22,439 nucleotides of DNA, from the NCBI GenBank assembly GCA_016703745.1, contig JADJBK010000003.1:1-22439 (forward strand). The letters are read 5' to 3'. The position numbers and the translations under genes were made by a program. This stretch comes from Nitrosomonas sp. GTDB taxonomy: Bacteria; Pseudomonadota; Gammaproteobacteria; Burkholderiales; Nitrosomonadaceae. The notes below the pieces were generated by a model. That model saw only the letters and a program-made list of their open reading frames with translations. It ran no database searches and was not told where the DNA came from. Numbering within the stretch: the first letter of the stretch is position 1; every line of letters starts with the position of its first letter. This document shows positions 1 through 6,451 of this stretch, in pieces.

Positions 1-685
1 TGATCGTAGGGCTTGAATAGTAATAGCTCTTGGCCTTCTCCCCGTGCGTGGTCTGCCTGCCCTCTGCCAGCTTTACGGGATCTCCTTCTCCGTCAACTGA
101 CAGCTCGGCGCGGTCGATCTCATCAAAGCTCACAAAGCGCGCAGGCACCTCCGCCAGATTAGCAGCGCTCCCAGCTGTGGCTATATACAGAGTGCCTCCG
201 TCAAACATTTTGATATCTTGGCTGTTGGTAGCCAGCCTGCTACCTGGTGGAGCTACACGGCGAGTTATCACATCCACGGCCGCAACAGTCTTGTCAATCC
301 GCTGAGCGATACGCTTCTGCAACTTACCTGTTGGCATCAGCCATAATAGATTACTTGGATGCTGATGTACGATATAACAAAACCAATTAAGGGCGACTTG
401 CGTTTTAAGCATCTGTGATGCTGCCATCAACACCACTCGGCGCGACGGGTGGCGTACAGATAGTGATTGCATTATATGGCGGGCGTGTGGCGTGCGCGCA
501 GTGCTGTACTTGCCGTACTCGCTGGCCCCCGACGACCGTGGGATAACCATGTAACGATCCGACCAAGCGTCAAGCGGCAGGGAAGGGTCTGGGAGGAGTC
601 CTTCGGCAATGGCTTTAAGGAAAGTGTCTCCGCCGTCCAGGCTATGAAGCGTGGACGAATGGGCAATCTTGGTAATTAGGCGCAC
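1..685 (-). CDS. Terminase large subunit, GpA-like, partial
   Basis: ATPase/nuclease motor that cuts and packages phage DNA into procapsids. Only the first 228 residues are in the window; the gene runs off the left edge. The reading frame begins with a GTG that overlaps the end of terS by 10 nt, the usual coupling of these two genes. Visible motifs fit the GpA family: a degenerate Walker A in MAASQMLKTQ at about residues 84-93, followed by NWFCYIVHQHPSNLLWLMP, and a Walker B-like FVSFDEIDRAE near residue 180. The N-terminal LPLDAWSDRYMVIP and the region after it also fit the family (compare the 'P..SSA.PG.' stretch of GpA proteins). The nuclease domain would lie beyond the window. The start is inferred from the overlap and the N-terminal alignment pattern; no ATG is available nearby in frame. 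Confidence 0.92.
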   Translation of the reverse strand, partial: MRLITKIAHSSTLHSLDGGDTFLKAIAEGLLPDPSLPLDAWSDRYMVIPRSSGASEYGKYSTARTPHARHIMQSLSVRHPSRRVVLMAASQMLKTQVALNWFCYIVHQHPSNLLWLMPTGKLQKRIAQRIDKTVAAVDVITRRVAPPGSRLATNSQDIKMFDGGTLYIATAGSAANLAEVPARFVSFDEIDRAELSVDGEGDPVKLAEGRQTTHGEKAKSYYYSSPTI

Positions 686-984
686 GAGTTTATATAGTCC
701 TCAAGTCTCTGATTTAATTCGTCGAGCAACAGGTCCTCTATCTCTCGTGGATTGGTCAAGGATGATAGCTGCGGGGAAATCTGTTTACACATTGAGTGCA
801 AAGAGTCCCTGAGCTTGCGTGATGACTCGAAGGCGGCTTTGTGCACATCGTCCCGGACAACCACATTCCCGCGGACAAGATCAAGCTCCATCTGATCACG
901 GTCAGCAAGTATGCGTTCGCGGCGCGCCTTCTCCTTGACGAGTTCATACCCGTGATCTATGTACTGGTCGTCTGGGTTTCCCAT
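676..984 (-). CDS. Terminase small subunit, Nu1-like C-terminal part
   Basis: Probable small terminase subunit that helps TerL recognise and engage phage DNA. The 102 residues contain a charged helical stretch (YELVKEKARRERILADRDQM, then ELDLVRGNVV) typical of Nu1/TerS proteins after their DNA-binding domain, and a C-terminal oligomerisation-like segment with ISPQLSSLTNPREIEDLL. Position directly before TerL with a 10 nt overlap supports the call. Oddity: Nu1-like proteins normally carry an N-terminal winged helix-turn-helix of about 60 residues and total 140-180 residues. Here a TAA lies directly before the ATG, so no such domain is fused. Either DNA binding is done by another protein or this is a reduced form. 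No strong Shine-Dalgarno is seen; translation may be coupled to the 48-residue gene ending 24 nt upstream. Confidence 0.75.
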   Translation of the reverse strand: MGNPDDQYIDHGYELVKEKARRERILADRDQMELDLVRGNVVVRDDVHKAAFESSRKLRDSLHSMCKQISPQLSSLTNPREIEDLLLDELNQRLEDYINSCA

Positions 985-1008
985 TTACGATTTTGGATTT
1001 CTAGAAAA

Positions 1009-1155
1009 TTATGCTTTCTTGCGCGCCTCTAATGCTGCGATCCTCTCCTCCAGAGTCATTGTATTTTCCTTTATGACAGTGCAGGCTGCAGGCAATGCCT
1101 CTCGACTCCATCCCATGGAATCCATGGCCCATGTATTTATATTATGTGTTTTCAT
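1009..1155 (-). CDS. Small protein, 48 aa, before terS
   Basis: Unrecognised small phage protein, MKTHNINTWAMDSMGWSREA through to a C-terminal TLEERIAALEARKKA. A good ribosome site (AGGAGA, 7 nt before ATG) supports real translation. The last 20 residues form a short charged helix; the N-terminal half has no familiar motif. It is the first gene after the 240 bp non-coding gap and stops 24 nt before terS, so it should share a transcript with the terminase genes. A role in packaging is only suggested by position. It does not look like a helix-turn-helix, so it is not an obvious substitute for the missing DNA-binding domain of TerS. An internal ATG at MTLEER could be an alternative start, but it lacks as clear a ribosome site. 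Confidence 0.6.
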   Translation of the reverse strand: MKTHNINTWAMDSMGWSREALPAACTVIKENTMTLEERIAALEARKKA

Positions 1156-1399
1156 ATAAAAATCTCCTGTTAATCGTGGACCCTTAGCTTATACCGTTTA
1201 ATTTTAAGCGGCACGGTTTACACTGGTCTCCAAGCCATGAAAGCGAGCATACATGCCTGGCGTTAACTTGGTACAGCAGCTATGGTTTTGTAACCGATCC
1301 CACGTGACCGGCGAAACTATTCAAAGGAGTACCGCTCCGCCGTTCAAATTCTATTGGAGGCCCCGAATGGCCGCCCTGTTTACTTAATTTGTAAAATAT
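1156..1399. other. Non-coding gap upstream of terminase genes, possible cos region
   Basis: No credible gene on either strand. It holds several short hairpins: GGAG/CTCC with a 5 nt loop near 1326-1338, GGTT/AACC at 1285-1296, and a GC-rich stretch at 1358-1376. The last reads on the minus strand as AGGGCGGCCATTCGGGGCC. In lambda-like phages cos lies just upstream of terS, and lambda cosN contains GGGCGGCGACCT. The likeness to GGGCGGCC here, and the location, make this a candidate cos region. This is inference only: cohesive ends cannot be proven from one strand of sequence. Confidence 0.35.
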
Positions 1400-2128
1400 T
1401 TAAGCCAAAAACTCCGCCCCATCAAATAGAGCAGCCCGCGGGAAAGTAGCCGCCTCATACTTGGTTACAACATGGTCTCCGTTCTTGTCTAGCGAGCTGT
1501 TTGCGTTATATTGCCGAGGCCTGGTGGCGAGTGTCCACATTTCATAGTCATTCGGCTTGCCCACTGCTACAGGCCAGATTATCGCCATGTACATGTCCTC
1601 AAGATTTTTTATGCGCCCTGCGAATGGCTTGAAGTACTTGCGCACGTAGATATTCAGCTGCTGCTCTGCAGTCATCAGTGCCAGCTTGTCAACTGTTGTG
1701 CCCAATCCAATAGCCGTGGCCCCCATAAACTGGATAAGCCCGGTTGCAGAGCTGTTAGGATTCTTAACGGACGGGCTAAAAGTCCTCGCGGTCTCAAAGG
1801 CCATGCACGCCATAAGCCAATTTGGGTCGCACCCTATATCTATTGCGATGTCTCGCACGATCTGCCTGAACTCTGGTGATACCTTAGCCCCCCACACCAA
1901 AGGCCTGACTAATGGAGCCATGTCAGGATGATTTGATATTGCTCCCTGCTCTGACATAAGACTGGCTGTTGCCACAGATCTAAGCTCCTGCAATTGGTCC
2001 AGCGCCTTTCTGATAGCAGCATAAGTCTTTGGCCCAATATACCCATCAACATCAACATCTATACCGAATGACCTAAGTTTGCGCTGTATATCCGTTATTA
2101 CCATGCTGAATCTGTAATCGTCCATCAT
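1400..2128 (-). CDS. Endolysin: peptidoglycan-binding domain plus lytic transglycosylase/lysozyme-like domain
   Basis: Cell-wall hydrolase expected to degrade peptidoglycan at the end of infection. The 242-residue product starts at an ATG that shares its A with the TGA of the upstream small membrane gene, preceded by GAGGG. Residues about 5-45 match a peptidoglycan-binding fold (IQRKLRSFGIDVDVDGYIGP followed by KTYAAIRKAL). From about residue 85 on there is a lysozyme-superfamily domain: NWLMACMAFETARTFSPSV, where the Glu of AFET is the likely catalytic acid, then SATGLIQFMGATAIGLGT, a hallmark of phage transglycosylase/lysozyme domains. No signal peptide is seen, so export would need a holin or another route; the small membrane protein just upstream is the natural candidate. 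A longer reading frame upstream exists but overlaps the membrane gene and lacks domain content. Confidence 0.88.
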   Translation of the reverse strand: MMDDYRFSMVITDIQRKLRSFGIDVDVDGYIGPKTYAAIRKALDQLQELRSVATASLMSEQGAISNHPDMAPLVRPLVWGAKVSPEFRQIVRDIAIDIGCDPNWLMACMAFETARTFSPSVKNPNSSATGLIQFMGATAIGLGTTVDKLALMTAEQQLNIYVRKYFKPFAGRIKNLEDMYMAIIWPVAVGKPNDYEMWTLATRPRQYNANSSLDKNGDHVVTKYEAATFPRAALFDGAEFLA

Positions 2129-2286
2129 CAAACACCCTCTGTCAGTCCAAAATACAAGGCCGCCACAATAACCTGCATGCATACCACGATTGCGGCGATT
2201 TCTGCAGGGCTTGCGATTACCGCCGCTTTTTTCCATACAGTAAGCTTAGCCTGATTCATCGGCTCGTAATATTTTCTTATTTCCAT
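2128..2286 (-). CDS. Small single-span membrane protein, holin candidate
   Basis: 52-residue protein with one hydrophobic segment (PAEIAAIVVCMQVIVAALYF, about residues 27-46) and a positively charged N-terminal half (MEIRKYYEPMNQAKLTVWKK). The ATG overlaps the end of the PEP-CTERM-like gene by 10 nt and is preceded by GGGGGATTGAG. A second ATG nine codons in is possible. The stop codon overlaps the endolysin start by one base (TGATG), so the two are translationally coupled. Size, charge pattern and coupling to an endolysin are consistent with a small holin or spanin-like lysis partner, but there is no sequence-family match I can name. The assignment is by context. Confidence 0.6.
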   Translation of the reverse strand: MEIRKYYEPMNQAKLTVWKKAAVIASPAEIAAIVVCMQVIVAALYFGLTEGV

Positions 2287-2807
2287 TTTCTCAATCCCCC
2301 AATTAATAAAGCGCCTAAAGCAACGAGGGCAAAAGGCCCTGGCTCTGACACGTGCGCTACACTACTACAACTGCCACTACTACTGCCACCGTTACCCTTG
2401 CCAATCATAGGCCCGACTCCCCACGACTCTAGCATCTGCCCTGCTATCCATGGATGGACGCGCCCAGTTGTACTGTTTCGCGGAACCTGCGAAAACTCAG
2501 ATCCTGGTGGTTTCTCATAATACGAATACGGCGGTATTTCTGGTACAGGTGGATCTGCCTCGCATGGCAGCCCGCCCTTAGTCAGGCAATCAGCATCTGG
2601 GTAATACTCGTGCTTAATCCCGAATTCCGTGCTGTTATAATAAGCCTCCTGTCCAGCCCACACAGCATCACCAGATCCGCACTCAGTATGCATGTCAGGC
2701 TCAGAATGCATCATCCAGTACACAATCCCACCAATAGTGGCAGCAAACAGAGCCGCGCCTACTATTTCCCGGCTCCATCTACTTGTGCGCCTACGCCTGC
2801 GGATCAC
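2277..2807 (-). CDS. Membrane/exported protein with C-terminal PEP-CTERM-like sorting signal
   Basis: 176 residues, GTG start overlapping the TGA of the upstream gene (GTGA). Layout: an arginine-rich N-terminus (MIRRRRRTSRWSR) followed by a hydrophobic helix (EIVGAALFAATIGGIVYWMM, residues about 14-33), a polar middle rich in Pro, Tyr, Gly and Ser with several Cys, then a C-terminal tail SEPGPFALVALGALLIGG followed by LRKWK. That tail has the three parts of a PEP-CTERM signal: an E-P motif, a hydrophobic helix, and a basic end. Its first Pro is replaced by Ser. Hosts with exosortase process such tails and move the protein to the envelope. Alternatively this is simply a two-span membrane protein. 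Context (endolysin and small membrane gene directly downstream, coupled) suggests an envelope role during late infection. Function unknown. Confidence 0.65.
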   Translation of the reverse strand: MIRRRRRTSRWSREIVGAALFAATIGGIVYWMMHSEPDMHTECGSGDAVWAGQEAYYNSTEFGIKHEYYPDADCLTKGGLPCEADPPVPEIPPYSYYEKPPGSEFSQVPRNSTTGRVHPWIAGQMLESWGVGPMIGKGNGGSSSGSCSSVAHVSEPGPFALVALGALLIGGLRKWK

Positions 2808-3310
2808 TCCCGCACCTCATTACAGAATTCACCGAAATATTCCTTTGCAGCAACATGCCTTGCTGCTGCCGCCTTTTCGATGGTCTCGAAACGCCCAAGG
2901 TGGCGATTCTTTCCCTGAGAATAGATATTGGCTCTCCACTTCTGGCTCTGCTTGTCCCAATGAACCCCGCGAACCCCTGAAGTGTTATTCGAGTTCATGC
3001 GATACGCCCCGGCGGCCTTACTCCATGCACCGCAAGCAAGATTATCCCACTTAAGGTTTTCGACGTCTTTGTCCTTAAATAGCACGACTTCCCCATCCTT
3101 AGGCCATGCTCCTGTATAAATGCCAAATGCTATTATGGCCTTGCTCATGCACCTGTTATTAAATCTAACTGCGCGATGCGCCCCCCCGGCAACCATCCCG
3201 GCTCTAACCTTGCGCCCTCGACCAACCTTCCAAATAAGCTCGCCATTAGCTGGGTTATAAGACCATAACTCGCGAGCATCTTCTACCGTTATCCCTTTGT
3301 ACGTTTTCAT
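2804..3310 (-). CDS. AP2-domain protein with degenerate HNH region
   Basis: 168 residues; strong ribosome site (AAGGAG) before ATG. The C-terminal part is a clear AP2-like DNA-binding domain: NTSGVRGVHWDKQSQKWRAN, then GKNRHLGRFETIEKAAAARH, ending AAKEYFGEF. The N-terminal part keeps the layout of phage HNH_3 endonucleases (GELIWKVGRGRKVRAG, then IAFGIYTGAWPKDGEVV and NLKWDN). However, the usual catalytic DHINGN block is replaced by LFKDKDVEN, so the metal-binding His residues are gone. Such proteins are normally free-standing homing endonucleases. This copy probably binds DNA but cannot cut by the standard mechanism, so it could be decaying or repurposed. It is coupled to the downstream membrane protein gene by a GTGA overlap. 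Confidence 0.82.
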   Translation of the reverse strand: MKTYKGITVEDARELWSYNPANGELIWKVGRGRKVRAGMVAGGAHRAVRFNNRCMSKAIIAFGIYTGAWPKDGEVVLFKDKDVENLKWDNLACGAWSKAAGAYRMNSNNTSGVRGVHWDKQSQKWRANIYSQGKNRHLGRFETIEKAAAARHVAAKEYFGEFCNEVRE

Positions 3311-3374
3311 TTAGATTTACTCCTTGCATTGTTATTAAATTAAATGGGCAACCGCCAAGTTCCAGAGACTCATT

Positions 3375-4262
3375 TTACCTCCAGCCATTTGTAAGATTAA
3401 CCAGCTGCGGGAACTCTCGCGCCCCGACTACCTGCTCCCGCTCAATGCTCCCCCATGTGAAGAAGGCAACAGCTCCTATATCCAGACCCAGTGTATCAAT
3501 GGCGAGCTTATACTCTGTCATGATCTTTGCGCAATCCCACATGCCGCATAAATGAGGAGACGACATTGCAGGCGGGATCAAGGCGATCTTGCGAGCAGCC
3601 CCATTAATAGGCGCACCGTGCAGAGTGTTATACCGCGTGACAGTATTGAAAATTGTAGAATGTTCGGCCATCGCGTCTGGCTTGCCCTGCTGTACGCAGT
3701 CGCTAAGACAAAAGTAATTATCTACCGACAGGTAGTTAACTGTCTTTGCCATATCAAATTCATTACTCCAGTCAGGTACTACCGTATAGGCCTCATTGTG
3801 CCAAGATAAAGAACCTCCTATATTAGCCTTAACCACTGCATCCGCAGCTTCTATCCGGTTAATATGCCACTCGTTTGATTGCCCTTGCCCGCTGCTGATG
3901 ATCTCATCATACAGCACGATAATTTGCAGTCCGTGACTATTTGCCAGATTGATATCCTGCGCAAAGTCCACAGGATCAAACTCGGCGAACTCTGCAGGCG
4001 ACACAACTACAACAGCGGCGGAAAATCCGGATGCTTCCCCAAGATAATCTACAGCGTTGCTTGCTCCATTGTTAGCGGATCCATCATATATGAACCCGAA
4101 AGCGTTATGGTCTGTCTGTGCCCTAACCTCTGCAACCTGCGCAGGATCTGTTACCAATGCGCCTATATTGTCAATATTGAAGTCAGCCATAGCAGCTCCT
4201 GAGAACATTTCCGCAACAGCAATTGCCAATATTGTGCGGTTTATTTTTTTATTTATATACAT
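3375..4262 (-). CDS. Secreted protein of unknown function (possible moron)
   Basis: 295-residue precursor. The start chosen (MYINKK) has AAGGAG 6-8 nt upstream; an ATG 21 nt further up has none. Residues about 1-25 form a Sec signal peptide: basic INKKINR, hydrophobic TILAIAVAEMF, and an SGAAMA cleavage site before DFN. The mature part has alternating hydrophobic strands and helices (SAAVVVVSPAEF, GLQIIVLYDE, VAFFTWGS) like an alpha/beta barrel, and two Cys pairs (CLSDC, CGMWDC) that may form disulfides in the periplasm. No catalytic motif can be named; a glycosidase-like fold is a guess. It has its own strong promoter, and the TnpB element lies just upstream, so it can be expressed independently of the late operon, as expected for a lysogenic-conversion gene. 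Confidence 0.7.
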   Translation of the reverse strand: MYINKKINRTILAIAVAEMFSGAAMADFNIDNIGALVTDPAQVAEVRAQTDHNAFGFIYDGSANNGASNAVDYLGEASGFSAAVVVVSPAEFAEFDPVDFAQDINLANSHGLQIIVLYDEIISSGQGQSNEWHINRIEAADAVVKANIGGSLSWHNEAYTVVPDWSNEFDMAKTVNYLSVDNYFCLSDCVQQGKPDAMAEHSTIFNTVTRYNTLHGAPINGAARKIALIPPAMSSPHLCGMWDCAKIMTEYKLAIDTLGLDIGAVAFFTWGSIEREQVVGAREFPQLVNLTNGWR

Positions 4263-4268
4263 TTTGGT

Positions 4269-4285
4269 CTCCTTGTTTGGCAAGG
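4269..4285 (-). promoter_or_regulatory. Hairpin overlapping a ribosome binding site
   Basis: On the minus strand CCTTG-CCAAA-CAAGG forms a 5 bp hairpin whose 3' arm runs into the Shine-Dalgarno AGGAG (4269-4273) of the secreted-protein gene. Three bases of the ribosome site would be paired when the hairpin forms, so it may damp translation. The stem is short and any effect is inference. Confidence 0.35.
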
Positions 4286-4309
4286 CAAAACGCCTGCGCC
4301 ATGACTTGC

Positions 4310-4337
4310 ATCATACACTAACAAAAACACTTGTCAA
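4310..4337 (-). promoter_or_regulatory. Sigma70-type promoter for the secreted-protein gene
   Basis: Minus strand: perfect -35 TTGACA (4332-4337), 16 bp spacer, -10 TATGAT (4310-4315). The start codon lies about 48 nt downstream of the -10, with a clear ribosome site between. This is one of the best promoters in the window and lies between the TnpB element end and the gene. Confidence 0.75.
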
Positions 4338-4403
4338 CAATTATTTGCATTATCTTGTATGCACTAGATATAACCACGCTTGCGCGCTACTACATAGGCA
4401 AAC

Positions 4404-4530
4404 TTGACATCCTCCCCACGGCTAAAGCCGGGGGATTCCAAACCCTCGCGAGTTTGGTTCCTGCCCTGAATCGCCTCACTGCACGGCTTCATGTCTGACA
4501 GGCTTCAATTTCCGCTAATCCAGCGGTATT
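4404..4530 (-). ncRNA. Candidate TnpB omegaRNA (reRNA) at element right end
   Basis: In this family the guide RNA scaffold covers the 3' end of tnpB and the right end of the element, and its guide is the flanking DNA just past the end. Here the minus strand shows a 6 bp hairpin with palindromic interior (4438-4457, CCAAAC/GTTTGG around CTCGCGAG) and the terminal hairpin at about 4409-4437, ending at 4404. The predicted guide is the next 16-20 nt on the minus strand (about 4385-4403, beginning GTTTGCCTATG). The 5' boundary is approximate. Confidence 0.65.
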
Positions 4531-5595
4531 AATATTTTTTGCGGCGTTAATATCCCGGTCGAGGGTCGTCCCACACGAAGAACACGTCCATTGCCTTACG
4601 TTGAGCGCCTTCTTCCCGTCTAGGTGTCCACATGCCGAGCAAATCTGACTGCTCGGATACCACCGGCTTATCTTGACGAAAGACCGACCGTACCATGAGG
4701 CTTTGTATTCCAACTGCCTGACGAATTCAGACCAGCTTGCATCGCTGATTGATTTCGCAAGGCTACGGTTTTTCTGCATCCCCGCAACATTCAAGTCTTC
4801 TACCGATACCGTTTGGTTTTCACGAATAATTCTGGTTGATAGCTTGTGCAGGAAATCTTTGCGCGTGTCTGCGATTCTGGCGTGGATTCTCGCGACCTTA
4901 ATCCTCGCCTTGTTACGATTATTTCCTCCATTCTGTTTGCGTGAAAGCTTGCGCTGGAAACGTGCCAGTCGTGCTTCATATTTGCGGTAAATCTTCGGTG
5001 CCGCAATCTTCTCTCCTTCGCTGGTAGCAATGAAACTATCCAACCCAAGGTCGATGCCGATAGATTTTTCATTGATCGGAAGAACCCGTTTTTCTGCTTC
5101 GCCTTGGAAGGCCACGAAGTAACGTCCGGCGGTGTCCTTACTGATCGTGATGCTGGAAACTTTTTCTGGCAAATGACGAGATTCAACGAAGTGAAGCGGC
5201 TCGTCGGACTTGGCAATGAACAGCTTTCCTTCCTTAATCCTGAAAGCATTCGACATCAGCCTGATCGACTGTTTGCCGTGTTTAGACTTGAATGTCGGGT
5301 ACTTGCCGCGCTTGGCGAAGAAATTGCTAAACGCCTTGTCCTGATTGCGTAATGATTGCTGCAACGCAACGTTCGACACCTCGTAGAGCCAAGCGAGTTC
5401 ATCGCTTTGCTTCATTTCCGTGAGGCGGGCTGCTGATTTTGTATAACCAATCTTCGTACCGTGAAGCGCGTATTCCTTGTTCCGCCAATCGAGAATACTG
5501 TTCCACACAAAACGAGCGCACCCAAATGTCTTGGCGAGAAGCTGCGCCTGACGGTCTGTTGGGTATGCCCTATATTTATGTGAACAATGTGCCAT
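4489..5595 (-). CDS. tnpB: TnpB RNA-guided nuclease (OrfB, IS200/IS605 group)
   Basis: 368-residue TnpB, the compact ancestor of Cas12 nucleases, which uses an omegaRNA to cut DNA next to a transposon-adjacent motif. The N-terminal part is typical (HKYRAYPTDRQAQLLAKTFG, then ARFVWNSILDWRN). The RuvC site is complete: Asp182 in SIGIDLGLDSF, Glu266 in VSVEDLNVAGM, Asp348 in LDRDINAAKNI. The zinc ribbon has four Cys (319, 322, 338, 341). Length matches intact family members, so the nuclease is probably active. The start ATG is only about 6 nt after a good -10 box, so the message may be leaderless. Neighbours are gene Z upstream and the secreted-protein gene downstream, neither interrupted. Confidence 0.95.
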   Translation of the reverse strand: MAHCSHKYRAYPTDRQAQLLAKTFGCARFVWNSILDWRNKEYALHGTKIGYTKSAARLTEMKQSDELAWLYEVSNVALQQSLRNQDKAFSNFFAKRGKYPTFKSKHGKQSIRLMSNAFRIKEGKLFIAKSDEPLHFVESRHLPEKVSSITISKDTAGRYFVAFQGEAEKRVLPINEKSIGIDLGLDSFIATSEGEKIAAPKIYRKYEARLARFQRKLSRKQNGGNNRNKARIKVARIHARIADTRKDFLHKLSTRIIRENQTVSVEDLNVAGMQKNRSLAKSISDASWSEFVRQLEYKASWYGRSFVKISRWYPSSQICSACGHLDGKKALNVRQWTCSSCGTTLDRDINAAKNINTAGLAEIEACQT

Positions 5596-5601
5596 AAGCT
5601 A

Positions 5602-5630
5602 ATATTACAAAATCTAATGCAGTTTGTAAA
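5602..5630 (-). promoter_or_regulatory. Promoter for tnpB, probably giving a leaderless mRNA
   Basis: Minus strand: -35 TTTACA (5625-5630), 17 bp spacer, -10 TAATAT (5602-5607). Transcription would begin at or within a base or two of the tnpB ATG at 5595, and there is no Shine-Dalgarno sequence in between. It lies inside the element's left end. Confidence 0.6.
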
Positions 5631-5689
5631 GCATCAACTTCCCGCCTTGACCACACGCCTAAAGGCTGGGGCTTGCGGCGGATTTTTTA

Positions 5690-6382
5690 TCATCTAGCTG
5701 TCCTCAATGCAAAATCAAGTGCCTTTTCCAGCTCCTCGCTTGCTTTATTGCGAACTTCCGACTCGACGACCTTTTCCAGATCCACAAATTGCTTGTAAGT
5801 TGGATCCTTAACAAAGCCAAGTATCAGCTCAGGGGGGCGCTCCTTCCTCCTTCGTGGGCGCCTATTCTCGCTTACCGGAACCTGCTCCTTAACAACTATA
5901 ATTCTGTCCTTCTGACGGAATGCCCTCCATATACCAGGCGCAAGTGTTGATTTTACTGGCGGCGTGAGTTTAGCGATTATCTTTGATAAATTACTACGCG
6001 AGATATTCCCGGCCGCATTAAGCTTAGCGCCCGGCCCAGGCACCGTGTAACTGCCTGCATCCATGTATCCATTTGATATTAGATAGCGCTCATAAGGCTT
6101 TTGCTCCCGCTGTCCGCCAGTAAACAAGTGACCAAATAACCTAGTATTATCAACCTTAACCCTAGCCACGGGAGCGCGCTTAGTAGCCTTATCAATCTTG
6201 ATCTGACGCAATGCGAACCGCCCGGGCTTCTGCAATTTCCGCTCCATTTCAGCCTGCGTGGCCTTGCGCCCAGACCATGCAAGCGCAGTGAGCGCAAGCG
6301 CCGTAGCAAATGGCACCTGCTCCCTCTGCGTGTACGTAAGCTCACGTACCATCTTGTCCAGGTCGCTGCGTATTGATATCAT
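5690..6382 (-). CDS. Phage structural/tail-associated protein (gene Z)
   Basis: 230 residues. Several stretches recall a phage structural protein family found near tail genes: REQVPFATALALTALA near the N-terminus, VDNTRLFGHLFTGGQREQKP in the middle, then YTVPGPGAKLNAAGNISRSN with a following LSKIIAKL. In that family a similar block (PGPGA..N..GNISR) is strongly conserved. I recognise the pattern but cannot give a certain function; virion morphogenesis or tail completion is likely. The C-terminus is charged and helical (LEKVVESEVRNKASEELEKA). The ATG lies a few bases after the IscB element right end and has no ribosome site. Its natural upstream partner was probably gene X, with which it would have formed a start/stop overlap before insertion. 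The stop is directly followed by the TnpB element. Confidence 0.7.
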   Translation of the reverse strand: MISIRSDLDKMVRELTYTQREQVPFATALALTALAWSGRKATQAEMERKLQKPGRFALRQIKIDKATKRAPVARVKVDNTRLFGHLFTGGQREQKPYERYLISNGYMDAGSYTVPGPGAKLNAAGNISRSNLSKIIAKLTPPVKSTLAPGIWRAFRQKDRIIVVKEQVPVSENRRPRRRKERPPELILGFVKDPTYKQFVDLEKVVESEVRNKASEELEKALDFALRTAR

Positions 6383-6451
6383 CTAATTGCGCGAGAGACC
6401 CCGTCGTTCAGGCCGGGGAGGGATAGCGCGTCGGCGATAGCCGACTCCAAC

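Larger units (their letters stand above)
4404..5685 (-). mobile_element. IS200/IS605-group element carrying only tnpB (IS1341-type)
   Basis: A tnpB-only element without a tnpA transposase. The right end holds a subterminal hairpin (CCCCCGGC/GCCGTGGGG around TTTA) and finishes GGATGTCAA at 4404, a form familiar from IS605-group right ends. The left end upstream of tnpB has an imperfect palindrome (CCCCAGCC-TTTA-GGCGTGTGG, about 5653-5673). It begins within a few bases of the stop codon of gene Z. The exact left boundary is not resolvable here. Mobility would depend on a TnpA supplied in trans. Confidence 0.8.

Noticed and set aside
1200..1390. tRNA gene, suggested by GTTCAAATTC and nearby stems
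   Set aside because: The flanking bases do not pair as a T-arm and no acceptor or anticodon stems could be built on either strand.
4800..5249. 149-residue frame within tnpB
   Set aside because: Out-of-frame shadow; the full tnpB frame carries all catalytic motifs.
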